From Ophiodon elongatus (Eukaryota; Chordata; Actinopteri; Perciformes; Hexagrammidae): a DNA stretch of 64,000 bases. Positions 1 to 10,538 of the stretch are shown one piece after another. The notes under the pieces were generated by a model. That model searched no databases. It was given only the letters and a program-made list of their open reading frames with translations, and was not told the origin of the DNA. The stretch lies in NCBI GenBank assembly GCA_016806645.1, contig JACSYO010000977.1:126501-190500 (forward strand). The letters run 5' to 3'. Positions within the stretch are counted from its first letter, which is position 1, and the number at the start of each line of letters is the position of its first letter. A program made the position numbers and the translations under genes.

Positions 1-886
1 TTTGTGTGTCAGGAGGGAGAAACACTGAGGACAAACCAGCCCCCCCTCTGTGGAGATACTAGGCATTACAGAAAGAGGTACAAGAACCAACTTCAAAATA
101 AAAGTGATCTTACAGTGTGTGCAATTCCACATTTATTTTGTTTTATTTATTTATTATTGACAGACAGACTGGCTGACAATAATAATAATAAATAAATTAA
201 AAATGAATAAATTAAAAACAACTACCTCCTATTTCAGAGAAAATTTAAATTTAAATTGTGTGAATAATTAGTCAAACTTAAGTTTCAGAGTGTCAGTGTT
301 CAGATTAGTTTGATACAATAACCACGCTGATATGATCATAAGATTTAAAGAGATGAATCAATCGGTTCGTATTTTTTAGAAAATAAAGAGTTTATATATA
401 GTTAGTAGCATTGATTTAAAATAGAGATATTATCCAAAAGGCCATATCGCCCAGACCCACAATGTGACTCAATCACTTAGACATATTTGCATAAAACAAA
501 TATTTTCATATTAGCAGTTGGCCTAAATCAAAGTTGGTTTTATATATTTACAGAAATATTTGTTTATATTTAGATTTAAATGAAGTCATAAACGTATAAC
601 AGCGCTCTTAAAGACATCTACTATTACTACTGCTGTCATCTTTACGATCATTCACTTCAGACAGCTTAACCAACCTACTGATGTCACAACTTTTACAGAA
701 AATAAGTCTAACTGTTTTTTAACTGCTCACCTATTTCGGGTGGACCTGAAGTACACATTAAATGATGTGCTTTCCCACCACACAGCCGGTCCAGGTACTG
801 CATGCCCGTACTGGATTCTGGACTCGGCTAATAGAAATCTAACCACTTAAGACCTGATCAGGTCTACATAAACATTCCTCAAATAC
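1..886 (-). other. ddx18: ddx18 intron 3 (partial), no other feature seen
   Basis: AT-rich sequence downstream, on the minus strand, of the exon 3 splice donor. I searched it for the expected next ddx18 exon (the start of the helicase core, Q motif and motif I) and found nothing open or similar. The rest of the gene is therefore inferred to lie beyond the left edge. Confidence 0.6.
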
Positions 887-1087
887 CTGTTAAACCAGAT
901 AGTAACTCAGGCTGTTCTTCCTCTTCATCATCTCCCTCTTCGCTGTTGTCCTCCTCCTCTTCATCACCACCATCATCTCCCTCCTCTTCGTCATCTGCAG
1001 CTTCCTCTGGTTTAAGGATTTTCTTTTCCCCATCTGCTGGAGTGTCTCCCTCTTCTTCCTCTTCCACTGTTTTCGTCTTCTTCTCAA
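887..1087 (-). CDS. ddx18: ddx18 coding exon 3
   Basis: 201 nt, residues 93-159 plus one base. Acceptor GTCCCAG, donor ACAG|GTATTT. Strongly acidic (repeated EEE/DDE), ending LLSGLTG, the linker immediately before the DEAD-box core in the family. Confidence 0.85.
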
Positions 1088-1873
1088 CTGGGACGAGGAG
1101 TACGATATGTTAGTTAGCCATCACACACAAAATGCACTTCATCACTATCAAGAAGGCAAACTGCTCCAGCTGTTACCTGGTGACTCCGCAGTGTCAGCCA
1201 GCTTCCGTTTCTTCTTCGTCTTCTTCTTCAGAGGGGTTTCCTCTGCCGTGGTCCCTTCCAGTGGAACCACACTCTGGTTCTGCTGCTTCTTCTTCTTCTG
1301 AGACGCAAGTTCTGGCTTCTCCTTCTCTTCCAGTCCGTTTGAGTTCACTGTCAACACACATCGGGACAACACACAGAAGATCAGTCATATGAAGGAAGCT
1401 GTTAGCACGCGTCCACACTTTGGTAGAAGTAAGTTTAGAGTTGGTACTCGTGGGCCTTCCGTTAACTTCCTTGAAGTAGAACTTTGCTTACAATGCTAAC
1501 TAGCTAGCTACATTTTAGCGACGCGTGCAAATCACAATAATCTGCAACATATCACGGTGACAAACTCACACAAGTATGTAATGTTACAAATAAATGTCAG
1601 CTAGCGTTATTTTACGTTCCTACGTTTGACTGGTTTGACGAGAAGCTCTTATATAAACCATGCTAACGCAGCTAGCTTAGCAGGCGAGGTCATTCCCCGC
1701 TTCAGAAACACAGAAAACAAACAACATATACAATAAAAATAAACACTTCTTTATCTACAGCACATACCGGTCTCTTCCTCCTCTGTCTGCGCCCTGATGA
1801 GTTTGCGCTCTTTGTTCTTATCATTTCTTTTCTGAATTTTCTTGCGGAGAAGCTTCATCTGTAGGTCCGCCAT
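887..1873 (-). CDS. ddx18: ATP-dependent RNA helicase DDX18, 5' part (coding exons 1-3)
   Basis: DDX18 (yeast Has1 orthologue) is a nucleolar DEAD-box RNA helicase of large-subunit ribosome biogenesis. Three minus-strand exons join as 1873-1768, 1347-1177 and 1087-887, with phase-1 junctions and consensus sites (GTATGT, GTAACA and GTATTT donors; ACAG and CCAG acceptors). They give 159 codons plus one base. The protein opens MADLQMKLLRRKIQKRNDKN, close to remembered human DDX18 (MSHLPMKLLRKKIEKRNLK). It then has lysine-rich, nuclear-localisation-like blocks (QKKKKQQ, LKKKTKKKRK), a long acidic E/D tract, and LLSGLTG, matching the human LPLGLTG just before the helicase core. None of the DEAD-box motifs are inside the window. 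The ATG at 1873 is chosen because it matches the orthologue and lies in a first exon with no upstream acceptor. Confidence 0.88.
1177..1347 (-). CDS. ddx18: ddx18 coding exon 2
   Basis: 171 nt, residues 36-92. Acceptor TTGACAG, donor CCAG|GTAACA. Encodes a lysine-rich, low-complexity stretch with two basic clusters that could act as nuclear or nucleolar localisation signals. Confidence 0.82.
1768..1873 (-). CDS. ddx18: ddx18 coding exon 1
   Basis: Codes residues 1-35 plus one base: basic N-terminus, then RAQTEEEET. ATG at 1873-1871 in good context (GCCATGG). Donor ACCG|GTATGT. Confidence 0.88.
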
Positions 1874-3077
1874 GGCAACAGCGCACAGCACACGTGTGTA
1901 TGTGAGAGTGGTGCTGAGGACCCTTCCGGGCTTTACTCCGCATTGCCTGAGTGAAAATGCAAAGGACCTCGCTCATCGAACAGGCATTTATCAACTTCCT
2001 CGAGGACACGAGGATTAATAAATGCAGAAACGATGGCGATTTTAAGAAGTATTTTGCAAATAAAACGCGTTTTTAACATGTAGCTGCAACCTGAGTCTGC
2101 TCAGCTAGCCTCCAAAATGTTAATAATAGCACATTTAAAAAAAAAAAAAAATGGGGTTCAACGTTTGAATAAATATATAAAACATATTGTGTGACACTGA
2201 CTAATAGTAGAGTTTTAGGCTTCTTTCCGATGTCCTACTAGATGCAATGGCAGCTGTCAGTGGTATATATTAAAAGTACAGCTCTATACTAATATATATA
2301 TATATATTTAATTATACTGTAATGAGCACTATATGGCGTGTATGAAAATATTGTTGGTGAAGGTGTTAGGTTTAGTTCTTCTGTTTCCATCGAATACACC
2401 TCTACAGACCCAAAACATTTGTAAAACAATGCATTTTATTGCTCAAACATGAACCTTTCCACTAATGTTTGTTCTACACTGTGTGGTAATTTGCAGCTAA
2501 TAAGGTGCCTGTAGTGGTGCCTGTTAACTGACAACACACTGTGCTCCAGTCACCTAAACATAGGCCTGTCTTGTAATATGATCATCGTTAAATTGTTTAA
2601 TGACTAATGTTAAACGGCAATTTAGTCATCAAACTATTTAACTGTAGATGAATAATTTCCACAAATAAATCTAGGATGCGTTAATATCTTGGAAAGTATG
2701 CATAAATGTAACATTGTAAACTGTAACAGGAAGTTGAGACTTTAAACTGGCAATCGATGAACAATTGGAGTGGAGGTCATGACCTATGGGTTATAACAGC
2801 ACTGATACGCCTACAGAATATATCAAAAGAAAATAATTGTCAGACCTGTTGCTCCAATGAAACACCCGTTGCTGTGTCCTCATACTACTTTAGGATTTTT
2901 GATTCATGTCTGCCCTGAAAGGGTTTGCTGTTTTCTAACTACAGTAGTCGAAGTAAGACGAGAGTGTAAATCAGCTTGGTACTAACTATACTAAAGCATC
3001 TATTCATTCCTGAAAACATGGCCTTATAATAGATGTATGTATAGACTTGTGAAACAACAGCACATTGATGAAATACT
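1874..3077. other. Intergenic region between the ddx18 start and the MADF gene end
   Basis: The first ~200 bases should hold the ddx18 5' UTR and promoter (minus strand); there is no TATA box at a convincing distance. The rest is AT-rich with a poly-A run near 2138 and a short TA repeat near 2297. No coding segment recognised. Confidence 0.5.
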
Positions 3078-3083
3078 TTATTT
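3078..3083 (-). terminator. Candidate polyadenylation signal of the MADF gene
   Basis: AATAAA on the minus strand, about 830 bases past the MADF stop codon. It is the first canonical signal I noticed downstream. The implied 3' UTR would contain the AT/AC microsatellite at 3239-3470. Confidence 0.4.
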
Positions 3084-3238
3084 TCCCATCACCAAAATAT
3101 TTGTATTTTACATTGAATGGCAATAGGATTCACTCAAAATCATGAAAAATCCCCTGAAGGGAATAAAAAGTTAAATATTCTTCAAGGCCACTGGAAAAAG
3201 AGTCATGCCAACATCTGACTTCTTCGGAAAAAAAAATA

Positions 3239-3287
3239 CATACATACATATACACACATACATATATATATATACACACATACATAT

Positions 3288-3351
<64 letters not shown>

Positions 3352-3470
3352 ATATACACACATACATATATATATATATATGTATATATACACACACACA
3401 TATATATATATATATACATACATACATACATATATATATATATATTTGTATATATATATATATATACTTA
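3239..3470. repeat. Compound (TA)n/(CATA)n/(CA)n microsatellite
   Basis: About 230 bases of alternating TA, CATA and CACA blocks. It creates long Tyr/Ile/Val/Cys open frames on both strands that are not genes. Confidence 0.95.
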
Positions 3471-3911
3471 AAAGGATTTCTTTATGGCTGTTGACAGTAT
3501 TTTCTTATTCATGGCGTGACATAAAGAGATATCCAAAATCCCCTCTGTAAAAATCTTTGACTCTAATATAATATCTAATATAATATCTTGTGTTTTTAAA
3601 AGGCAGAAAAGTCTCTCGGCTTTGATTTCGGATGTTACATGTGATCCTTGGCATTGTAGCCAAGTCATCCATCGTCTTCATCCAGTTCCCGTATCGTTTA
3701 CATCAATATGGATGATTGTTGACATCCTCTCCAAAGTGCTAAGTGCTGACACGTCACAAATATCAAGTCTTCTGTAAGGCATTTAAGTGTTCCAATTCTC
3801 AAGCTTTCTAACCTACACTGACTGAGATGACTGTAATCAGGAAATATAGTGCCCCCCTCTGTCTGAAATGTCAAGCCGATGGAAGCGTCTCCTCCCGATC
3901 CTAACCACGCG

Positions 3912-4634
3912 TTACTCTGTCTCTCTCTTGATCTCAGCAGCCTGGATGAAAACCAGGGAGTCGTTTCCACTCGTCCCCGCCGCTGCTTGGCCTTGCTGGA
4001 CGGGCTGCGATACCGGACTCCTGGACATCCTTCTCACGTGCCTCATCTCCTCCAATCTCTGCGTCCCGCTCCCGACCTCACAGCCCTCGCTCCTTCTCTT
4101 CAAAAACATGGGCGTCCAGGAGCGGTGCGTCCGTGAGGATGCCTGGCGGGGCCTGGAGCAGCCGTGCAGCGCCGCGCTCTCCACCGGCGCGGGCGGCGCT
4201 CGAACGCATCGTCTCTGCACGTCCTCCTCCACCGCTCTGAACACCAGGTCGGTGATGTCGCGGCGGAGCCTCATCAGCACCATGGGGTCTTTGATCTGAC
4301 GCATGTCCGCCAACATCACCTCTGTGAACTGGTTGAGGATGCCGCGTTTGGAGGCCTGCGGTGCAGCCGGCTGGTCGGGCCGATCGGCAGGACCCTCGGC
4401 GTCGCGACTGCAGGGACAGCTCAGAGACATGACCTCCGTCACTTGGGGCTGTGGGTTTGGACGGTGCAGAGAGGCAGAGGTCAGGCCGGGGGAGGGTTGG
4501 GGCTCGTCATCCGGATCGTGCACAGGCACATCCTCGTCCAGCGGGCTACCAAACGAGCTTCCCATCTCTTGGTCGATACTTCCTTCGGTCTCCAGCTCCT
4601 CCTCGTCCTCATCCCGGTCATCAAACTTGTCCTC
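3912..4634 (-). CDS. MADF gene coding exon 3 (terminal)
   Basis: 723 nt including the stop, acceptor TTTTTTGCAG. Contains the acidic linker, the proline-rich region and the predicted helical C-terminal block. GC-rich relative to its surroundings, as expected for coding sequence. Confidence 0.78.
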   Translation of the reverse strand, partial: EDKFDDRDEDEEELETEGSIDQEMGSSFGSPLDEDVPVHDPDDEPQPSPGLTSASLHRPNPQPQVTEVMSLSCPCSRDAEGPADRPDQPAAPQASKRGILNQFTEVMLADMRQIKDPMVLMRLRRDITDLVFRAVEEDVQRRCVRAPPAPVESAALHGCSRPRQASSRTHRSWTPMFLKRRSEGCEVGSGTQRLEEMRHVRRMSRSPVSQPVQQGQAAAGTSGNDSLVFIQAAEIKRETE

Positions 4635-7600
4635 CTGCAAAAAAGGTGCAAGCACGAACATAAAAGAAACATCTGCAGTAAAGATCTGCAGGGAAGCCTA
4701 TTCTTTTCCGCATTAGTTTCAACTTACCAGGTACGAATCGCCTCGCCTGCGAACTATATAAGGCCTCAAGAAATCCAGTTTCTCCCGCAGCATCTTCTGC
4801 TGGGCAGTGCTGACCTTCTCTGGATGCCACAGCACCCTCCCGTACTGAGTCCGGAGCGATCGGGATCTTCTCTCAACATCAGACACTGAAGGGTGAAAAT
4901 ATGTTGACTAGTGGCCGTAACAGTGGTGATTTAGTAGGAAGAAGTAAGGATAAACTGTACCACTGTAGGGTAAACCCACATGGTGGAGGAGTGACTTAGA
5001 GACACCGTATACGGCTCTGGTAGAGACCTGTCAATCACCTTGTAGCCCCGCCCTAAAGCATCCCCTGCTTTATGGTCTATTTGACTCTAAATGGACCATA
5101 ATTTACTAAATGAACATCATGTTTAAAGACACGTGGCTGGTTGCTGCCTGGGTAAGAATCCGCTGTAAAGGAAGTAGACAATAAAGGTCTTGTTTACCCC
5201 GAAATGAACATAAATGTTAAAGGACCCCTACTATGCAAAATGCACCTTTTCTTGTCTTTGTAACTTAAATAAGTGTCCCCAGTGTGTCCACAGACCCCCA
5301 ACGCGTCAGAGAAGAACTCCCTCTCTCTTTTCCTCCTGCTCCATCTGTCTGAAAAACTGTAGAAAAGAGCTGATCAAAACTGGGATCTCTTTCTGGCGAC
5401 ATTTGTGAAGAGGGGGATAAACTATAATTTATTTAGTAAAGGAATAGATCACAAGTCCATTGTTATCAAAATACGGACATAAAAGAGCAGCTTATTGATA
5501 GTCAAATATTACAACCCATGGATATCCTAAATGCTGTGAGTGGGCCTTCACAAAAAGGAAATTATGTGGTGTGGGGATTTTAATGCACACATTGTGGGGA
5601 GGTAAAGATACAGGAAAGAATATGTGGAGTAGTTTAAATAAAATGTTGGTCACAGCCATTAGATAAACAGCGGATGAGACTACTCCAAAAGGAGTACGAA
5701 GCGAACGTAATAAGACTGTGCCATGGTGGGATGAAGATTGTAGCAATTAAAAGGGAGGAACAGAGCATTCAGACAGCCAAAGAGCCATCATACTCTGCAA
5801 ACATTGGTCAATTCTAAAAGAGCACAAGCCACAGTCCGGAAAATAATTAGATCAGCCAAACGTACACGTTGGAGGAGATATCACAGTAGAAGAGAGGAGA
5901 GACACTCAGCTGTCAGACGGATGGGGACTGATCAGGAAAATCAATGGTATCAAGACAAACTCTGAAATACCAGGGCTGCTTAGCGGTCGCATTAAGGCAG
6001 TAAGTAATGGAGGAAAGACGGAACTAGAGGTAACACCCCGGCACAAAATCCAGGAGCGACTGAAAGAAGGGCTGCATCAGGAGAGGATTTAGATTGACTG
6101 TTCAGTCTGTTGCCCATGTGAGGGATGGAGCACTTGAAGTGGTGCTAAGTTAGTTTAATTCGATTTGGGATACTGGCGGAACCCCATCATTATGGAAACA
6201 ATCAGTTATAGTTATGAAACCGGTGAAAGATTCATCAAACACAGAAGACTATAGACCAATTGCATTAACATCACAGTTAGGGAAAACAATGGAACGCTGG
6301 TAACAGAGAGGTTAACCCACTTTCTAGAGGGGAAACATCTTTTTTCCTCTTATCAAAGTGGATTTCTTACAGGAAGAGGAACAAAGGACTCAGTTTTATG
6401 CCTGGAATCAGAAATCAGTAAAGCCCAAGCCAACAAGGAAATAGTATATCATATGCATATGATATGCTATGGAAAGAGGCACTCCTTGTCAAACTAAATG
6501 ATCTAAGTATAAATGGTAAGATGTACAACTGGGTATTAGATGTCCTGTTTGGGAGAACAATAGACGTTAAAGTGGGTCCTGAACATTCCAAAGTATATTC
6601 AGTAGAAAATGGAACACCTCAGGGTTGTGTGTGCAGTCCATTGTTTTTTAATATAATAATTGATGGGATTTTTTAACGGGTTGCACAAAATATAGGAAAA
6701 CGGCTTTCTGCAGATGATGGGGTACTTTGGATGAGGGGGCAGAATCTGGGCTACTTCAGAGACAAAATGCCAGCGGCTCCAGACGAGGCAGGACAACGGT
6801 CAGATAGTTGGGATTCAAGTTCCTCTGAGCTCTTTTTGGTGAGAAGCTTACTTGGCGTCAACATAAAAGATAAGTGTAAAAAGATCAATAATATACGGTG
6901 CTGTCTGTCCGGGAGGAGTTGGGGAGCAAACGGGGCATCTTGATTCTATATTTATTGGGCTCTTATGAGAGCAGCACTAGATTATGGATGCGTAGCCAAT
7001 ATGTCTGCAGCAGAAACAAATCTCAAAAAGCCTCGGGGCCCCCAAGAATTTACAGTCGAGCTTCTAAAAGAATCTCCAGTCTCTGCAATGCACGTTGAAG
7101 ATGGGGAAATGCCTCGGCTAATAAGGAGTCCAGCTTCTGTTGGCATATTGGATTAATGTTCTACTGCTTTTTATCAGCAACATTGTATGTATGTAACAGA
7201 TCCTAATAAAATATACCTGTGTGTGTGTGTGTGTGTGTGTGTATGTACAGTGAGGTTGGTGGAAAAAGAAGGTCTGAGGAGAAGTCTGGCGTTGACGGAG
7301 GAAGGTGGTGTGACTCCAGACAGCGTGGTCACAGAGCGTCGTCCACGGATACAGAACTTCCTCAGGGGGGCGCGACAGGACCCGGTCCTACGGCGTCCGG
7401 CCCGTGGAGAGAGGTACGCCGAGTCATGCTCACGATCAAACACAGGAACGCATGGAGGAAGTGGCCAATCCACACACACCGGCTCTTAATTCAAATACGT
7501 CAGCAGGAAGCGAGGTCCTTTGTGAGGGCCCGATTGTCTGAGCAGCAGTGATATAATAACACCACGTGTCCTGTACATTCTGTGCAACGCAGTCACACAT

Positions 7601-10491
7601 TAGAGATTGTGTGTGTGTAATGAATTAACACATTGATGTCCGAATGGCGGCCTTTTTTGTTGCGTGACCTAGACTGGAGAGGAGCTGTGCTGAAGAAATA
7701 TTGATTGCAGGTCCAATTCTGTGGCGGGTTCAGATGAGTTTAAAAGAAAAGCTGCAGGATTCCGTCTGACCAGAGTCATGCTCCATGATCATATGCTGCG
7801 TGAACATGGCTGTAATTCCTAAACGGTTCATGCGATATTTAGTTCTATCCATTGAATTATAGCTGAAAGTCGACACCTCAGCCACATATTGACGGCTTCA
7901 TTTCAAACCCATCGCAGTCGTGTAAAGAGGCAACATTAGAAAAATAGTGCCACGGTCCAAATACTCGTGTCCCTGACTGAAGAGGCCCAACACAAGTCAG
8001 ATTCACAAGAGCACCGTGTGATTAGATTAGTGAAGGTGACTAACAGTGATCTGACAGCACATGTGGAATAGTGTCTCTCAACACACAGGGTCCTGTTACT
8101 CAGGACTGGGAGGAGTTCACAAAAGAATACAGCTCATAAAACTAAGATTTAAAGTATTCTGCTACATTTACATGTCATCTGCATTTGTAGGAGTTTCAAA
8201 GAAACTGGACAAGATTTCAAAGACGAAGGACGGGGACAAACCACGGAAGAGGACGGCAGCGTCATCTTGCACCGGTCCTGAGAGAGTGGAGTAATGGACC
8301 TCCATCATCAACCCTGTGCAGGACATCCACACGCACCAGGCCCCCGTCCACCGCGTCACACCGGGGACCCCGGGAACCCCGCTGAACGGCTGGCAGCAGT
8401 CGAGTCGCTCATATCCTTTTATCACATAATTACCAGGCACAAGTGTATTCTATAAAAAGACCAAATCATTCAATTATGTTAATATAATAAAGAATACTGT
8501 GTTCCCCTTTTTTAGAAACGCCTGCTTTCTGCAAGCTGGAGAAAGTGCCGACCAACAAGGGGGTTTTGAAGGGTGTAGACTTCCACCAGACTTCATCTTT
8601 GGAGTCTTTCCACAGCGTCACCCTTCAATTTTCCCCCAAAAGCGTTGCATTTCCATCTCTTGAAATGCTGTGCAGGTAAATGAAGTCACTGAGAACAAGT
8701 GACAACGCGTACTGCCTCCGCTATCACTTACATTTTAATTTTTTGTCATAACCGTACTTCAGGACTCCACCTGGCCGCACTATAGTACAATCAGAATGCA
8801 TCATCGGCCGGACAGCCGCTCTTCAGGCTGCAGTTCCCAGAGGCCGGGGAGGGAGAATGCAGAGCAGCACAAGTGAAGACTGCCCCCACATTCCTTCAGT
8901 GTTGCATCCCTTTATTTTTCACATCCATCCACAGAATGGAATTCTCATTTGGGAGGTAATATTGCACTTCAATTTTGTTCAACACTCTCAATGAAAGAAA
9001 TACAGTGAAAGCACACATACACCATAAGAAAATCGAAATATTATATTAGGTTGGGGCGTGTAGAATAAATAAACTTTCTGTCCTTGTTTCGACACGAGCG
9101 TACAAACATCTTTGTGTTTGTTAAATGTTGCACAGGGTACGTCGATGACTTGATGGCCCGTGTCTTTGACAACGTCTTTGTGGACCCGGCACCACACACG
9201 GATGAGGTATTGAAGAGCCCCATCCCAGAGGACCTTAGTGCACAGTATGAGAGGCCGGACAAGGAGGAGGTCATCACTGCCTATGTGTCCCGGTTCAGTC
9301 CAGAGGCAGTGTGGACCCTGTGTAGTTCTGGACCCTGTGTAGTTTCCTCGGGGCAGGAATCCAAAATAATTCACGGGTGATGATGATCTGGATCCTCCAT
9401 CCCAGGAAGCACCAGCTCACAATGCTCCTCTAGGCTCGACACCTGTGGCGACTGAGAATTGGACAATAGATTTAGTCAACAGCTTCTATCTATATATGGT
9501 GTGTCTCAACCAGACATTATGTTATATGGGTTCAGGGAATCCTTTGTGTTTTACTGTTCTTTTTTTTAATCATCCCAACAGTTGCTTTATTATATGTTGT
9601 GACAACACAGTGCAACACTATTGTTTGGCTTTACAGTGGTTGTACAATATGTCATGTGAATTCATGTTTAATATGTAAAGTATTGTACATTTTGATTTAA
9701 ATCATGATGATTAAAAACTTGCTGCTCTATTTACCTGATTCAGCTCTGTATACATTCACACCTTCAGGCACACAGGGGCCAGCCCAGAACACCTTCAGGC
9801 ACACAGGGGCCAACCCAGAACACCTTCAGGCACACAGGGGCCAGCCCAGAACACCTTCAGGCACACAGGGGCCAACCCAGAACACCTTCAGGCACACAGG
9901 GGCCAACCCAGAACACCTTCAGGCACACAGGGGCCAACCCAGAACACCTTCAGGCACACAGGGGCCATCCCCGGATGTTATACCATTTCCCTCCAGCTGC
10001 TGCGTCCCTCTCGTAATTTAGTATGAATTACATATGGTAAATGGAAAATATAATCTCTAAATAGATGACAACAATGTTACCTGTGGTGTCTCCGTGCAGC
10101 AAAGGTGTTCTGGTTCCATGGGCATCCTTTCCCAGCTTCCAAATGAGCACCTGGACAAATCAATTCACACGTGAGACTGTCAACTGAATGACGCTTATGA
10201 ATATAGAAACCTGACAAATGTGCTGACAAGCTGTGGAATATTGTAAAAGTGAGTTATTGCACGTGATGTTGAGATGAGCACGAGCTTATAAAATACCGCA
10301 CTCGGCCCCCAGTTCAAATAACTAACGTTAGCTAACTAGAGGACGAGGATGATTATCAACTAGCTATGTCACGAGTTTAACGCTAGCGTTAACGTTACAT
10401 GACGAATTGTAGCACCTAGCTAACGTTAACGACACTGAACTCATTACAACACAGTTTATTGACTAGCTAGCTAGCTCACAGTCAAGTTAGT

Positions 10492-10538
<47 letters not shown>

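Noticed and set aside
3130..3471. Overlapping open frames of 74-97 codons on both strands
   Set aside because: Pure translation of the TA/CA microsatellite; no codon or family signal.
3868..4889. Plus-strand open frames of 137-241 codons
   Set aside because: Antisense shadows of MADF exons 2 and 3, whose splice sites and domain match lie on the minus strand.
8988..9374. 128-codon minus-strand open frame
   Set aside because: Antisense shadow of the transposase-like segment at 9136-9335, which has clear family resemblance on the plus strand.
9704..10021. 105-codon open frame with repeated GTQGP/NTFRHTGA units
   Set aside because: A 31-bp repeat cycles through frames and stays open by chance. 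It is also not CRISPR: there are no unique spacers and the context is a vertebrate genome.
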